A DNA stretch of 64,000 nt from Bradyrhizobium sp. AZCC 1693 (GTDB lineage Bacteria; Pseudomonadota; Alphaproteobacteria; Rhizobiales; Xanthobacteraceae): NCBI RefSeq assembly GCF_036924745.1, contig NZ_JAZHSD010000001.1, positions 5,208,001 to 5,272,000 on the forward strand, written 5' to 3'. A program made the translations under genes and the position numbers. The number at the start of each line of letters is the position of its first letter. Position 1 is the first letter of the stretch. Shown here in pieces: positions 32,003-43,225 of this stretch. Under the pieces are notes generated by a model. That model was given only the letters and a program-made list of their open reading frames with translations, ran no database searches and was not told the origin of the DNA.

Positions 32003-34798
32003 TCACGCCGCCGGCTGCGCAACGTTGTCTTCGCTGGCGAGCAGATGAATCAGCGCGCTCTTGATCGCGGCCTGCCGGGTCGGGGCGTTGATCTGGGCGC
32101 CGAGCAGGTCGGTGACGTAGAACACGTCGCGGGCGCGCTCGCCGAAGGTCGCGACATGGGCCGAGGCGATGTTGAGGTTGAGCTTCGAGATCGCCGTCGT
32201 CAGCTGGTACAACAGGCCGGGGCGGTCGAGGCCGGAAACCTCGATCACGGTGTAGCGGTCCGACCACTGATTGTTGATGGTGACCTCCGGCTCGACCACG
32301 AAGGCGCGTACCTTGCCGCGGTTGGCCGCCTTGCGCGCCACCACTTCGGGCAGCCGCAATTTGCCTTCGAGCACGTGCTCGATCATCTCGCCGATCCGGG
32401 TTGCACGCCGTCCCTCGTCCTCGTCGCGGTCGTATTCCCTCGATATCGCGATGGTATCGAGCGCGCGTCCGTCGGTGGTCGTGTAGATCTGCGCGTCGAC
32501 GATGTTGGCGCCGGCGGACGCGCAGGCGCCCGCAATGATCGACAGCAGCCATGGATGGTCGGTCGCGAGGATCGTCAGCTCTGTAACGCCGCGGGCCTCG
32601 TCGAAACCGACATTGATCGCAAGCTGGTGGCCTGCCTGTTCGCTGGCGCGGATGAAGCGCGCCTGGCGGATTTTTCGTTGCAGGTCGACCTTGAGCCAAT
32701 AGGCGGGATAGTGCCGCCCGATATAGGCGTTGAGCTCCGCTTCCGGCCACTCGTTGAACGCGGCGCGGAATTCGGATTGCGCCACCGCAATGCGCTGCGC
32801 GCGGTTCACTTCCGAGAAACCGCCGGTCAGCACCGGCTCGGTTTCGTAATACAGCGTGCGCAGCAGCTGCGCCTTCCAGCCGTTCCACACGCCGGGCCCG
32901 ACGCCCCTGATGTCGGCGGTGGTCAGGATCGTCAACAGCTTCATCTGCTCGACGGATTGCACGACGGCGGCAAAATTCTCGATCGTCTTGCGGTCGGAGA
33001 GATCGCGCGACTGCGCCACCGTCGACATCGTCAGATGCTCTTCGATCAGCCATGCCACCAGCTCAGTATCGGCGGTGTTGAAGCCGAGCCGCGGGCACAA
33101 TCGCCGCGCCACCCGGGCGCCCGCAATCGAATGATCCTCGGGCCGGCCCTTCGCGACGTCGTGCAGCAAGGTCGCGATGTAGATCACCGCACGATGCTCG
33201 GGCTGGATCTTGCGGAACAGGTCGCTCGCGACCGTGAATTCGTCATTGCCGCCGCGCTCGATCTCCTGCAGGAAGCCGATGCATCGGATCAGATGCTCGT
33301 CCACCGTATAATGGTGGTACATATTGAACTGCATCATCGACACGATCTTGCCGAAGGCGCGGATGAAGTGACCGAGCACGCCGGTCTCGTTCATGCGCCG
33401 CAGCACGATCTCGGCGTTGTCGGACGTCAGGATCTCCATGAACAGCCGGTTGGCTTCCGGATTCTCCCGAAGCTGGGTGTTCACCAGTTTCAGCGAGCGC
33501 GTCACCGTGCGCATCGCGTCGGGATGGAAGGCGAGGTTGTTCCTCTGCGCCAGCTGGAAGATCCGGATCAGATTGACCGGGTCGTGCTTGAAGATGTCGG
33601 GTGCGGCGAGGTTGATGCGGTTGTTGTCGATGATGAAGTCGTCGCTGTCGGGCACCCGCCGCCGCTTGATGCCCGGCCGCAGCCGCGCCACCATGCGGCT
33701 CAAGACCGGCGCGGGCTTGGCCTGTTCCTCTTCCAGCTTGGCGCACAGGATCGCGGTAAGATCGCCGACATCCTTGGCGACCAGGAAGTAGTGCTTCATG
33801 AAGCGTTCAACATCCTGCATGCCGGGATGCGAGGTGTAACCGAGCCTCACCGCGATCTCGCGCTGCATGTCGAACGACAGCCGCTCCTCGGCGCGCCCCG
33901 AGACGAAATGCAGATTGCAGCGCACCGACCACAGGAAATCGGCGCAGCGGCGGAAGGTGCGGTACTCCTGCGCGTCGAACACGCCGCGCTCGACCAGTTC
34001 GTCGGTCTCGCGCACGCGGTAGACGTATTTGGCGATCCAGAACAGGGTGTGCAGGTCGCGCAAGCCGCCCTTGCCGTCCTTGACGTTGGGCTCGACCAGA
34101 TAGCGCGACTGCCCGGCGCGGCGGTGGCGTTCTTCGCGCTCGGCGAGCTTGGCGGTGACGAATTCGGAAGCGGTGCCCTGCACGACGTCCTTGTCGAAGC
34201 GGGCGACCAGTTCGTCATAGAGCGGCTGGTCGCCGGTCAAGAATCGCGTTTCCAGGATCGCGGTGCGGATCGTCATGTCGCCGCGCGCCTGGCGGATGCA
34301 TTCGTCGACCGAGCGCGTGGCGTGGCCGACCTTCAATCCCATGTCCCACAGGCAATAGAGGATGGCTTCCGCGACCTGCTCGCCCCAGGCGGTCTGCTTG
34401 TAGGGCAGGATGAACAGCAGATCGATATCGGATTCCGGCGCCATCAGCCCGCGGCCGTAACCGCCGGTGGCGACCACCGCCATGCGCTCGGCGCCGGAGG
34501 GCACATGCGAGCGATAGAGATGCCGTGTCGCGGCCGAGTAGAGGATGCGAATGATTTCGTCCTGCATGAAGCAGAGCCGCTCCGCGCAGCGGCGGCCGTG
34601 GCGATCCTTCAGCAGCACGGCCTGCGCGGTCGCGCGCGCCGCGATCATCTCGGCCTTGAGAAGTTGCGCCAGCGCCGAGCGAAACACGTCCTCGCGGCCG
34701 GCATGCTTTTCGGCCAGCGCATCGACCGCCGCGGTGATCCGCGCGGTATCGAAACGTTCATCCGCTCCGGAGCGGCTCTCTAGCACGATGCTATCCAT
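32003..34798 (-). CDS. glnD: [Protein-PII] uridylyltransferase / uridylyl-removing enzyme
   Basis: A 931-residue GlnD. The nucleotidyltransferase motif GGYGRG (112-117) is followed by Asp124 and Asp126 in SDIDLLF. Next come the GlnD helical domain with FLWSVRCNLHF and LKHYFL-like parts, an HD phosphohydrolase domain (LLHDVAKG, with a HSIAGA segment), and two C-terminal ACT domains that bind glutamine (first with LSIIAGACASAGANIVDAQI, second with DRPGLLYQLTTAISKLNLNI). It senses glutamine and uridylylates or deuridylylates PII proteins, controlling nitrogen assimilation. All domains are intact. It is transcribed away from the OsmC gene. Confidence 0.97.
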   Translation of the reverse strand: MDSIVLESRSGADERFDTARITAAVDALAEKHAGREDVFRSALAQLLKAEMIAARATAQAVLLKDRHGRRCAERLCFMQDEIIRILYSAATRHLYRSHVPSGAERMAVVATGGYGRGLMAPESDIDLLFILPYKQTAWGEQVAEAILYCLWDMGLKVGHATRSVDECIRQARGDMTIRTAILETRFLTGDQPLYDELVARFDKDVVQGTASEFVTAKLAEREERHRRAGQSRYLVEPNVKDGKGGLRDLHTLFWIAKYVYRVRETDELVERGVFDAQEYRTFRRCADFLWSVRCNLHFVSGRAEERLSFDMQREIAVRLGYTSHPGMQDVERFMKHYFLVAKDVGDLTAILCAKLEEEQAKPAPVLSRMVARLRPGIKRRRVPDSDDFIIDNNRINLAAPDIFKHDPVNLIRIFQLAQRNNLAFHPDAMRTVTRSLKLVNTQLRENPEANRLFMEILTSDNAEIVLRRMNETGVLGHFIRAFGKIVSMMQFNMYHHYTVDEHLIRCIGFLQEIERGGNDEFTVASDLFRKIQPEHRAVIYIATLLHDVAKGRPEDHSIAGARVARRLCPRLGFNTADTELVAWLIEEHLTMSTVAQSRDLSDRKTIENFAAVVQSVEQMKLLTILTTADIRGVGPGVWNGWKAQLLRTLYYETEPVLTGGFSEVNRAQRIAVAQSEFRAAFNEWPEAELNAYIGRHYPAYWLKVDLQRKIRQARFIRASEQAGHQLAINVGFDEARGVTELTILATDHPWLLSIIAGACASAGANIVDAQIYTTTDGRALDTIAISREYDRDEDEGRRATRIGEMIEHVLEGKLRLPEVVARKAANRGKVRAFVVEPEVTINNQWSDRYTVIEVSGLDRPGLLYQLTTAISKLNLNIASAHVATFGERARDVFYVTDLLGAQINAPTRQAAIKSALIHLLASEDNVAQPAA

Positions 34799-35009
34799 GA
34801 TCTATCCCGATATCGGACGGCGCAGGGGCTGTCACGGGCGATTGTACGGCCAAATCAAAGCTATGCCGCCGGGTGCGCGAATGCCAGCCATAAGCTGTTG
34901 GAAAAGCGTGGATTTCCCATGCCGCATGGGTTGGCCGCGGAGGACCGTGATGACAGCGCGTCGATAGCCCTTTATATCCGATGCATAAACAAAAAGTCGG
35001 GAGACGAAG

Positions 35010-35519
35010 ATGGACGCCGCCGAACTCCGCGCGATGCAGGCCCCGATCAAGGAACGCTACAAGTCCGATCCCTCGGCCGCGGTCATTACCCTCAAAGCCA
35101 AAGGCTCGATCGACAATGAAGGCATCGCCTGCAAGGTCGAGACCGGCCGCGCGCTGGCGGTAGCTGGCCTCCACCCCGCCACCGGCGGCTCCGGCCTGGA
35201 GCTGTGCTCCGGCGACATGCTGCTGGAAGCCCTGGTCGCCTGCGCCGGTGTGACGCTGAAGTCGGTCGCCACCGCCGTCGATGTTCCCCTGAAGACCGGC
35301 AACGTCATAGCCGAAGGCGATCTGGATTTTCGCGGCACGCTCGGCGTCGACAAGGAAGCCCCGGTCGGTTTCGAGGAGATCCGCCTGCGCTTCGAGGTCG
35401 GCACCGACGCGCCGCAGGACAAGCTCGACCTGCTGCTGAAGCTCACCGAGCGCTATTGCGTGGTCTACCAGACCATCAAGAACGGCCCGAAGGTTTCGGT
35501 GTCGATGAAGCGGGTGTGA
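35010..35519 (+). CDS. OsmC family peroxidase-like protein
   Basis: A 169-residue OsmC-fold protein. The two conserved redox cysteines of the family are seen as Cys78 (EALVACAGVTL) and Cys150 (LTERYCVVYQT). A third, Cys66 (LELCSGD), is not part of the usual pair. Members reduce organic hydroperoxides in the cytoplasm, using lipoylated or thiol partners; the subgroup with ERYC rather than a CPV motif is less well characterised. GGGAGACGAAG precedes the ATG. The 211-bp gap before it, divergent to glnD, shows no clear operator. Confidence 0.8.
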   Translation: MDAAELRAMQAPIKERYKSDPSAAVITLKAKGSIDNEGIACKVETGRALAVAGLHPATGGSGLELCSGDMLLEALVACAGVTLKSVATAVDVPLKTGNVIAEGDLDFRGTLGVDKEAPVGFEEIRLRFEVGTDAPQDKLDLLLKLTERYCVVYQTIKNGPKVSVSMKRV

Positions 35520-35530
35520 GGCCAGTTCTC

Positions 35531-35620
35531 CGTCATGCCCGGGCTCGTCCCGGGCATCCACGTCCTTAACCTGACGAAAAGCAAGAAGACGTGGATGGCC
35601 GGGACAAGCCCGGCCATGAC
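35531..35620. repeat. CGTCATGCCCGGGC palindromic repeat, copy 3 of 3
   Basis: Begins CGTCATGCCCGGGC and ends GGCCATGACAG, 11 bp after the OsmC stop codon. It closely resembles copy 1, including the GGGACAAGCCCGGCC arm. The open frame of the next gene runs back through this element, which should not be counted as coding. Confidence 0.85.
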
Positions 35621-35624
35621 AGCG

Positions 35625-36428
35625 ATGCAAATGTCCCCCGAACTCGCCTTCATCCTCACGCTCGGCCTGCGCATGGCGATCACCGCGGCGTTCGTGGTGA
35701 CGGCTTCGATTGTCACCGAACGCTCGGGCCCGGTGATCGGGGCATTGATTGCGACGCTGCCGATCTCGGCGGGGCCATCCTATGTGTTCCTCGCGCTCGA
35801 TCATGACGCTGCCTTCATCGCCGAGGGCGCGCTGGCGAGCCTGCCGATCAACGCCGCAACGATCTTCCTCGGGTTGACCTATGTCGTGCTGGCGCAACGC
35901 CACGGCGCACTGCTGAGTTGCTTCACGGCGGTGGCCGTATGGCTCGCGCTCGCCACGGTCATCCGCTCGGTGCAGTGGTCGTTGGCCGGTGGGTTGATCG
36001 CCAATGTCATCGCTTACGCGATCTGCGTCCCGCTGCTCGCCCGCTACCGCCACGCCAAGATGCCGCCAATCAGACGCCGCTGGTACGACATCCCGCTGCG
36101 GGCGTCACTGGTCGCGACATTGGTGGCGACGGTGGTCACCACCTCGAGCTGGGTCGGTCCCAAGGTCAGCGGCATGATCGCGCTGTTCCCGGTCGTGTTC
36201 ACGTCGATGATGCTGATCCTGCACCCGCGCATCGGCGGCCCGCCGACCGCCGCCGTGCTCGCCAACAGCGCCTGGGGGCTGATCGGCCTCGGCATCGCGA
36301 TTGCGGTGCTGCATGTCGCGGCACCGCAATTCGGCTCGGGGATCGGGTTGAGCCTGGCGCTGGCGACGTGTGTCGGCTGGAATCTCGGCCTGTGGCGGCT
36401 CGGGCGAGGGAAGGCGTTGCGAACTTAA
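35625..36428 (+). CDS. Integral membrane protein of unknown family
   Basis: A protein of about 267 residues with roughly eight hydrophobic helices (for instance LAFILTLGLRMAITAAFVV, AATIFLGLTYVVL, LAGGLIANVIAYAICV, MIALFPVVFTSMML) and few charges outside loops. The conserved-looking ERSGPVIGALIATLPISAGPSY follows the first helix. No transporter family recognised. The start is unclear: ATGs at 35616, 35625 and 35631 are all in frame with no ribosome site, and the first lies within the palindromic repeat. Its TAA stop shares the palindrome TTAA with the stop of the convergent gene. Confidence 0.65.
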   Translation: MQMSPELAFILTLGLRMAITAAFVVTASIVTERSGPVIGALIATLPISAGPSYVFLALDHDAAFIAEGALASLPINAATIFLGLTYVVLAQRHGALLSCFTAVAVWLALATVIRSVQWSLAGGLIANVIAYAICVPLLARYRHAKMPPIRRRWYDIPLRASLVATLVATVVTTSSWVGPKVSGMIALFPVVFTSMMLILHPRIGGPPTAAVLANSAWGLIGLGIAIAVLHVAAPQFGSGIGLSLALATCVGWNLGLWRLGRGKALRT

Positions 36429-37549
36429 TCGAGCTCTGCCTGTGAATTCGATGTCCGCGGATGTCTCAACAGGAAGTCCGCCCTCGACCGCACCAGCGAA
36501 CTTTGGTCCGTTGCCAGATCGGCAATTAGCGATTCCTCGTCAGGTATCTCCGACCGCACGGCGATCATCGCGTCTGCGGCAACCTTCCTCACGAAGGGTG
36601 ACTTGTCGCGGATGGCTGTTTTGACGAAGTCGGCAGGAGGACGATTGCGCTGAATGGTTCGCGTGTGCAGCACCGGCGTACGTCGTCGCAAGCCGTATAC
36701 CTTGTCGATCCACATCCATTCGAAGCCAACGGGCCAGATCGCTTTCCCGGAAATCAAGCACGTATAGGCGGCGGCTCTGACTGATGGTTGCACGGCCGCC
36801 TTTGCCAGTCGCGGGAGGTGCTGATCCATGCCGGGATATCGCAAGGCGTGGCGAAGACAGGCTGCGAGAGGACCGGTTGACTGCTCCTGCAGGCGTGTCG
36901 CCAGGGCGGCAAGGACATCTTCGCGCTCAAACACCAGATCGAGGATATTTCCCTCGTCACGCCACCGGCCCCAGACAAAGCGCCGCTCGAGCAGGTATAC
37001 GGCCGCATCTCCCGCAACGGCTGCTGCGACATCAGGCGCGATACGCTTGACGCATCGCTTCGCGGCCTGACGAACCGGTTCAGCCCAGTCATTCAGTCGC
37101 CACGCCAAAGCCGCAAGGAAGAATGGCGAGGTCGGTGGTGTGGTTATGTGGTGGAGCGCCGCCTCCCTGAGGTAGCCGCTTGGGTGGAACAGGAACAGCC
37201 ACGCGAGATCCGCATTTGCGGCGAGCAATTCTCGGTCAGATGGAAAAGGGACAGGAGTGGATTTCGGCCGAAGCCGGTCTCTGATCCGCTGGAAAAAGAG
37301 GCTTGCTCGGTGGGTTGGGATGACTTGCCGAGGGCGCTTTTCCGGCTGCCACCAGCCGAGACCTGCGCCGGTCGCGATTTCCCGGCTGGCCCGTACGACA
37401 AGATGCGCCGGCAGCGTAGCGAGTTCGGTAAGGATGTCGTCCAATTCGCGATTGGTCGCCGGCCGTGTGGCAAGAGCGGCAAGCTTGGCCGAAAGCGATG
37501 GCGAGAGGATAGGCAAGGCAGGCGATGACATACCCCAGCTTGGCAGCAT
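36425..37549 (-). CDS. HEAT-repeat-like protein of unknown function
   Basis: A 374-residue, mostly helical protein. Repeating helical pairs, such as REAALHHI...SPFFLAALAWRLNDWAEPVRQAAKRCVKRIAPDVA and SPFVRKVAADAMIAVRSEIPDEESLIADLATDQSSLVRSRADFLL, have the spacing of HEAT repeats, which act as protein-binding scaffolds. It contains many Trp and Arg residues. No catalytic motif or signal peptide. Start at 37549 or at Met7 (37531). It lies between mutS, 27 bp upstream on the same strand, and the convergent membrane protein gene. Confidence that it is coding is good; its role is unknown. Confidence 0.6.
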   Translation of the reverse strand: MLPSWGMSSPALPILSPSLSAKLAALATRPATNRELDDILTELATLPAHLVVRASREIATGAGLGWWQPEKRPRQVIPTHRASLFFQRIRDRLRPKSTPVPFPSDRELLAANADLAWLFLFHPSGYLREAALHHITTPPTSPFFLAALAWRLNDWAEPVRQAAKRCVKRIAPDVAAAVAGDAAVYLLERRFVWGRWRDEGNILDLVFEREDVLAALATRLQEQSTGPLAACLRHALRYPGMDQHLPRLAKAAVQPSVRAAAYTCLISGKAIWPVGFEWMWIDKVYGLRRRTPVLHTRTIQRNRPPADFVKTAIRDKSPFVRKVAADAMIAVRSEIPDEESLIADLATDQSSLVRSRADFLLRHPRTSNSQAELD

Positions 37550-37576
37550 TCTCTGGTTGTTGGAAGCCGCGCCAGC

Positions 37577-40312
37577 CTACTTCGGCAATTTCGCCTTCAG
37601 CGCATAGAGCGCCTCCAGTGCCTCGCGCGGCGACATCTCGTCGGGATGTAGCGCCTTCACCGCATCGACCAGTTGCTCCGCCTCGCTCGGCGGCGCGGGT
37701 TCGGCGGCGGCGCGGGAGGGGACGGCGAACAGCGGCAGATCGTCGGCGAGCGCGCGGGCGGTCTGGCCGCGGTCCTGCGCTTCGAGCTTCGCCAGCACCG
37801 ACTTGGCGCGCGTGATCACCGCCGGCGGAAGCCCGGCGAGTTTCGCGACCTGGATGCCGTAGGAGCGGTCGGCCGAACCCGGCAGCACTTCGTGCAGGAA
37901 CACGACATCGCCCTGCCACTCCTTGACGCGCACGGTGGCGTTGAACATCCGCGGCAGTTTTGCGGAAAGCGCGGTCAATTCGTGATAATGCGTGGCGAAC
38001 AGCGCGCGGCAGCGGTTAGCCTCGTGCAGATGCTCGATCGCGGCCCACGCGATCGACAGGCCGTCGAAGGTGGCGGTGCCGCGGCCGATTTCATCGAGGA
38101 TCACCAGCGAGCGCTCGCTGGCCTGGTTGAGGATGACGGCGGTCTCGACCATCTCGACCATGAAGGTCGAACGTCCTCGCGCGAGATCATCCGCCGCGCC
38201 GACGCGGCTGAACAGCCGGTCGACGACGCCGATCCGCGCGCGCGAAGCCGGCACGTAGGAACCGATCTGCGCCATCAGCGCGATCAGCGCATTCTGGCGC
38301 AGGAAGGTCGATTTGCCCGCCATGTTCGGGCCGGTGATCAGCCATATCTGGCCGGATTTCTGAGCGGGGCTGGGCGACAGGTCGCAGGCATTGGCGATGA
38401 ACGGCTGACCGTCGCGCTTCAACGCCTGTTCGACGACGGGGTGCCGGCCGCCCTCGACGGCGAAGCCGAGCGAGCCATCGACCTCGGGCCGCACGTAATT
38501 GTCATCGGCCGCCAGCTTCGCCAGCGCGGTCGCGACATCGAGCAAGGCAAACGCATGCGCGGCGGCGCGCAGGTCGTCGCTTGCTGCGAGCGCCATCGCG
38601 CAGAGCCGCTCGAAGATTTCGAGTTCGAGATTGAGCGCGCGATCGCCGGCATTGGCTATCTTGGCCTCGATCTCGCCGAGTTCGGCCGTAGTGAAGCGAA
38701 CTTGCCCCGCCAGCGTCTGGCGATGGATAAAGGTCGCATTCAACGGCGGCGCCATCAATTTGTCGCCGTGCTGCGCCGTGACCTCGACGAAATAGCCGAG
38801 CACGTTGTTGTGCCGGATCTTGAGCGCCTTGATGGAGGTGTCATCGGCGTAGCGGGCCTGCATCGCGGCGACGACAAGGCGGGAGGCGTCGCGCAAGTTC
38901 CGGCTCTCGTCGAGGGCTGGTTCATAATTCTCGCGGATGAAACCGCCATCACGCTTGATCAGCGGCAGTTGCTCGGCGAGTGCGCGCTCGAACTCGCGGG
39001 CGAGGTCGCGCGAGGGCCGGCGCAGCGCCTCCATCACAGCGATGATTTCCAGCGGGGGCGTTTCGAGCTGCGCGAGCCGCGCCAGTGCCTGATCGGCGGC
39101 AAGAATGCCATCGCGCAGGCCTGCAAGATCACGCGGGCCGCCGCGTCCGACTGACAGCCGCGCCAAAGCGCGCGACATGTCGGGTGCCGCGCGCAGCGTG
39201 GTCCTGATATCGTCGCGCGTAGCGCTATCGGTGACAAAAGTTGCAATCGCATCCAGCCGTCGCGCGATTCCCGCGCTGTCGGTGAGCGGTGCGGCGAGGC
39301 GTTGCGCCAGTAGGCGCGAGCCGGCGGCGGTAACCGTGCAATCGATCGCATCGAGCAGCGATCCGCGGCGCTCGCCGGCCAGCGTGCGGGTCAGTTCGAG
39401 ATTGGCGCGGGTAGCGGGGTCGATCGCCATGGTCGTTCCGGCCGCCTCGCGCGACGGCGGCGACAGCGGCGGACGCTTCCCGACCTGCGTGCGGTCGATA
39501 TAGGTGACGGCGGCAGCCGCCGCGGTCGCTTCCAGCCGCGACATCGCGGAGAGGCCATCCATCGTCGCGACCGCAAAATAGTCGCATAGCCGCCGTTCCG
39601 CCGTGGCGCCATCGAAAACGTCGCGGGTCAGGGGCGTGACAGACGGCAATTCGCGCAGCAGCGGGCCGAGATCGGCATCGCCATAGAGCGCGTCGGTGAC
39701 GATGGCCTCGTTCGGATTGATCCGCGCCAGCGTCGCCGCCAGTTCCGCAGTCGAGCATTCCGTGACTGTGAATTCCGAGGTCGAGATATCGATCCAGGCA
39801 AGGCCAATGCGATCGCCGCCGGACGAGGCGCGGGCGCGCGCGATTGCCAGCAGGTAGTTGTTGGTGCGTGCATCCAGGAGTGTATCTTCGGTCAAGGTGC
39901 CGGGCGTCACCAGCCGCACCACGCCGCGGGCCACCACGCTCTTGTTGCCGCGGGCGCGTGCCGCGGCGGGATTCTCGGTCTGCTCGCACACCGCGACCCT
40001 GTGGCCGGCGTTGATCAGACGGTGCAGATAGTCCTCGGAGCGTTCCACCGGCACGCCGCACATCGGGATGTCCGTGCCCTGATGCTTGCCGCGCTTGGTC
40101 AGCACGATGCCGAGCGTTTTGGAGGCGATCTCGGCGTCCTCGAAGAACAGCTCGTAGAAATCGCCCATCCGGTAGAACAGCAGGAGCCCGGGATGGGCGG
40201 CCTTGATCTCGAGGTACTGTTCCATCATCGGCGTGACGCGCGAATTTGCGTCAGCGGCCGGCGTGGCTTCGGGGGCGGGAATGGATTGCTGGATCGTCAT
40301 TGCGGGCGGCAA
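37577..40312 (-). CDS. mutS: DNA mismatch repair protein MutS
   Basis: A 911-residue MutS. The mismatch-reading motif is Phe52-Tyr53-Glu54 in [15 protein letters not shown]; the connector, lever and clamp domains follow, and the ATPase has Walker [10 protein letters not shown], Walker B-like [11 protein letters not shown], and the FATHYHEL motif, with the C-terminal dimer region ending in [14 protein letters not shown]. It recognises base mismatches and short loops after replication and recruits MutL. Full length and intact. An alternative start is at Met5 (40300). In related genomes mutS and glnD are close; here four other genes lie between them. Confidence 0.97.
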   Translation of the reverse strand: MPPAMTIQQSIPAPEATPAADANSRVTPMMEQYLEIKAAHPGLLLFYRMGDFYELFFEDAEIASKTLGIVLTKRGKHQGTDIPMCGVPVERSEDYLHRLINAGHRVAVCEQTENPAAARARGNKSVVARGVVRLVTPGTLTEDTLLDARTNNYLLAIARARASSGGDRIGLAWIDISTSEFTVTECSTAELAATLARINPNEAIVTDALYGDADLGPLLRELPSVTPLTRDVFDGATAERRLCDYFAVATMDGLSAMSRLEATAAAAAVTYIDRTQVGKRPPLSPPSREAAGTTMAIDPATRANLELTRTLAGERRGSLLDAIDCTVTAAGSRLLAQRLAAPLTDSAGIARRLDAIATFVTDSATRDDIRTTLRAAPDMSRALARLSVGRGGPRDLAGLRDGILAADQALARLAQLETPPLEIIAVMEALRRPSRDLAREFERALAEQLPLIKRDGGFIRENYEPALDESRNLRDASRLVVAAMQARYADDTSIKALKIRHNNVLGYFVEVTAQHGDKLMAPPLNATFIHRQTLAGQVRFTTAELGEIEAKIANAGDRALNLELEIFERLCAMALAASDDLRAAAHAFALLDVATALAKLAADDNYVRPEVDGSLGFAVEGGRHPVVEQALKRDGQPFIANACDLSPSPAQKSGQIWLITGPNMAGKSTFLRQNALIALMAQIGSYVPASRARIGVVDRLFSRVGAADDLARGRSTFMVEMVETAVILNQASERSLVILDEIGRGTATFDGLSIAWAAIEHLHEANRCRALFATHYHELTALSAKLPRMFNATVRVKEWQGDVVFLHEVLPGSADRSYGIQVAKLAGLPPAVITRAKSVLAKLEAQDRGQTARALADDLPLFAVPSRAAAEPAPPSEAEQLVDAVKALHPDEMSPREALEALYALKAKLPK

Positions 40313-40531
40313 ACTACAAAATTTCGCCGCCCGGTCCTATTCCCTTACCCCCATTGTCAGAGTTTTCCACGCCCCACGCCGCATAATTGATCACGCCCGC
40401 ATGACGGGCATCCCGCCGGAGCACGACAGGAGTGGCAAGCCTCAATTGACCTGCCGCGGGCACGCTCCTAAAACTCGCCAACAGTTCCGTAGGGCTCAAC
40501 GCCTAAAGCACGGCATTCAGGGAGAGATTCT

Positions 40532-41740
<1,209 letters not shown>

Positions 41741-41748
41741 GACAAATA

Positions 41749-41780
41749 TTTGGGAGGACGAAAAAACGTCCTTTCCCAAA
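41749..41780 (+). terminator. Hairpin between pcaF and pcaH
   Basis: TTTGGG-A-GGACG (41749-41760), an A6 loop (41761-41766), then CGTCC-TTT-CCCAAA (41767-41780): 11 paired bases with a small internal bulge. There is no T run after it, so it may be a processing or partial termination site that separates thiolase and dioxygenase expression. A TATAAT hexamer at 41793-41798 follows, without a good -35 partner. Confidence 0.45.
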
Positions 41781-41875
41781 TTAGTTATGTCATATAATGA
41801 TCTGGCGGCGCGGCTCAGCGACAAAATCGCGAAGCAATTTTGCGCTGATAGCGCGATGCGAGGGAGGGATACGTC

Positions 41876-42577
41876 ATGACATTGGTCTATCCGGTGCAAA
41901 GTCTCGCGGCGCATCCGCCGCGGCTGTCCCCCGCCTACAAGAGCACGGTCAAGCGCTCGCCCTCCAAGCCGCTGATTCCGATGCGGCACACGCTGTCGGA
42001 ATTGACCGGGCCGGTCTACGGCCACGAGACGGTTCGCGCGAACGATCATGACCTCACCGTTCAGGGCAAGGGCGAGCCGCTCGGCGAGCGCATCATCGTG
42101 CACGGCCATGTGCTCGATGAAGACGGCCGCGGCGTGCCGAACGCGCTGGTCGAACTGTGGCAGGCCAATTCCTGCGGCCGTTACGTGCATGTCGTCGATC
42201 AGCATCCCGCGCCGCTCGATCCGAATTTCACCGGCGCTGGTCGCACGCAGTCGGACGCGCAGGGCTATTACCGCTTCGTCACCATCAAGCCCGGCGCTTA
42301 CCCCTGGGGCAATCACCACAACGCCTGGCGTCCGGCCCACATCCACTTCTCGGTGTTCGGCCACTCCTTTGTCTCGCGTCTCGTCACGCAGATGTATTTC
42401 CCCGGCGATCCGCTGTTCCCGTTCGATCCGATCTTCAATTCGGTCACCGACGAGAAGGCACGCAACCGGATGATCTCGTCGTTCGATCTGGAGAACACCA
42501 AGCCGGATTGGGCGCTGTGCTACCGCTTCAACATTGTGCTGCGCGGGCGCAACGCCACGCCGATGGAGAAAAAGTAA
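41876..42577 (+). CDS. pcaH: Protocatechuate 3,4-dioxygenase beta subunit
   Basis: A 233-residue beta subunit carrying the non-haem Fe(III) ligands: Tyr103 (SCGRYVHV), Tyr142 (GAYPWGNHHNAW), His155 and His157 (RPAHIHFSVFG), all present in the right order. The N-terminal PcaH region (LSPAYKSTVKRSP) is also seen. With PcaG it opens protocatechuate between the two hydroxyls, giving beta-carboxy-cis,cis-muconate. GGGAGGGA precedes the ATG. Its TAA is followed at once by the pcaG GTG. Confidence 0.97.
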   Translation: MTLVYPVQSLAAHPPRLSPAYKSTVKRSPSKPLIPMRHTLSELTGPVYGHETVRANDHDLTVQGKGEPLGERIIVHGHVLDEDGRGVPNALVELWQANSCGRYVHVVDQHPAPLDPNFTGAGRTQSDAQGYYRFVTIKPGAYPWGNHHNAWRPAHIHFSVFGHSFVSRLVTQMYFPGDPLFPFDPIFNSVTDEKARNRMISSFDLENTKPDWALCYRFNIVLRGRNATPMEKK

Positions 42578-43180
42578 GTGCAACAGACCAAGCCAGACGG
42601 CCTCACCCCGTCGCAGACCGTGGGCCCCTATTTCGCCTATGGTCTGACCTCGAACGGCAAATACGACTGGAACGACGCGTTCAGCAACAACCTCGTTACG
42701 GCGGATACGTCGGGCGAACGCATTCGCATCGAGGGGCAGGTGTTCGATGGCGACGGCGCGGTCGTGCCGGATTGCATGCTGGAGATCTGGCAAGCGGATG
42801 CGCAGGGACGGTTCTCCGATCCGCAGGACAAGCGGGCGCTGCCGAATTCCACGTTCAAGGGATTCGGCCGGATCGGTACCGATGCGAAGGGCGGTTATGC
42901 CTTCGACACCATCAAACCGGGGCAGGTCGCCGATCCCGACGGCAAGCCGCAGGCGCCGCATATCGTGCTCGCCGTGTTCGCGCGTGGCATGCTCTTGCAC
43001 AATTATTCGCGGATCTATTTCGACGGCGAGGCCGCCAATGCGTCCGATCCCGTACTGGCGCTGGTGCCGGCCGACCGCCGCGCCACGCTGATCGCGACGC
43101 GCCAGCCGGGCGGCAATGCGGTCTATCGTTTCGACATCCATCTGCAGGGCGACAAAGAGACGGTGTTCTTCGACGTGTAG
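42578..43180 (+). CDS. pcaG: Protocatechuate 3,4-dioxygenase alpha subunit
   Basis: A 200-residue alpha subunit: LTPSQTVGPYFAYGLT at the N-terminus, EGQVFDGDGAVVPDCMLEIWQADAQGRF and PHIVLAVFARGMLLHNYSRIYF are typical of PcaG. The iron ligands of the beta subunit are not conserved here, as expected, though the subunit lines the substrate pocket. It begins with GTG directly after the pcaH stop (no gap), so the subunits are made in step. The active enzyme is an (alpha-beta) multimer in the cytoplasm. Confidence 0.97.
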   Translation: MQQTKPDGLTPSQTVGPYFAYGLTSNGKYDWNDAFSNNLVTADTSGERIRIEGQVFDGDGAVVPDCMLEIWQADAQGRFSDPQDKRALPNSTFKGFGRIGTDAKGGYAFDTIKPGQVADPDGKPQAPHIVLAVFARGMLLHNYSRIYFDGEAANASDPVLALVPADRRATLIATRQPGGNAVYRFDIHLQGDKETVFFDV

Positions 43181-43225
43181 CCGCGACGACATCGCAGAGG
43201 CAACGCGACAGGCAAGACTTCACAC

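Noticed and set aside
32045..34783. A 912-codon open frame on the plus strand opposite glnD
   Set aside because: It is the mirror of the GC-rich glnD coding sequence, has no recognisable domain, and glnD is full length with all motifs.
35535..35624. Upstream extension of the membrane protein gene
   Set aside because: These codons lie wholly in the third copy of the palindromic repeat and would add a sequence shared by unrelated loci.
41793..41798. TATAAT as a pcaH promoter
   Set aside because: A good -10 hexamer, but no matching -35 was found at the proper distance, so it is mentioned only as a possibility under the hairpin.
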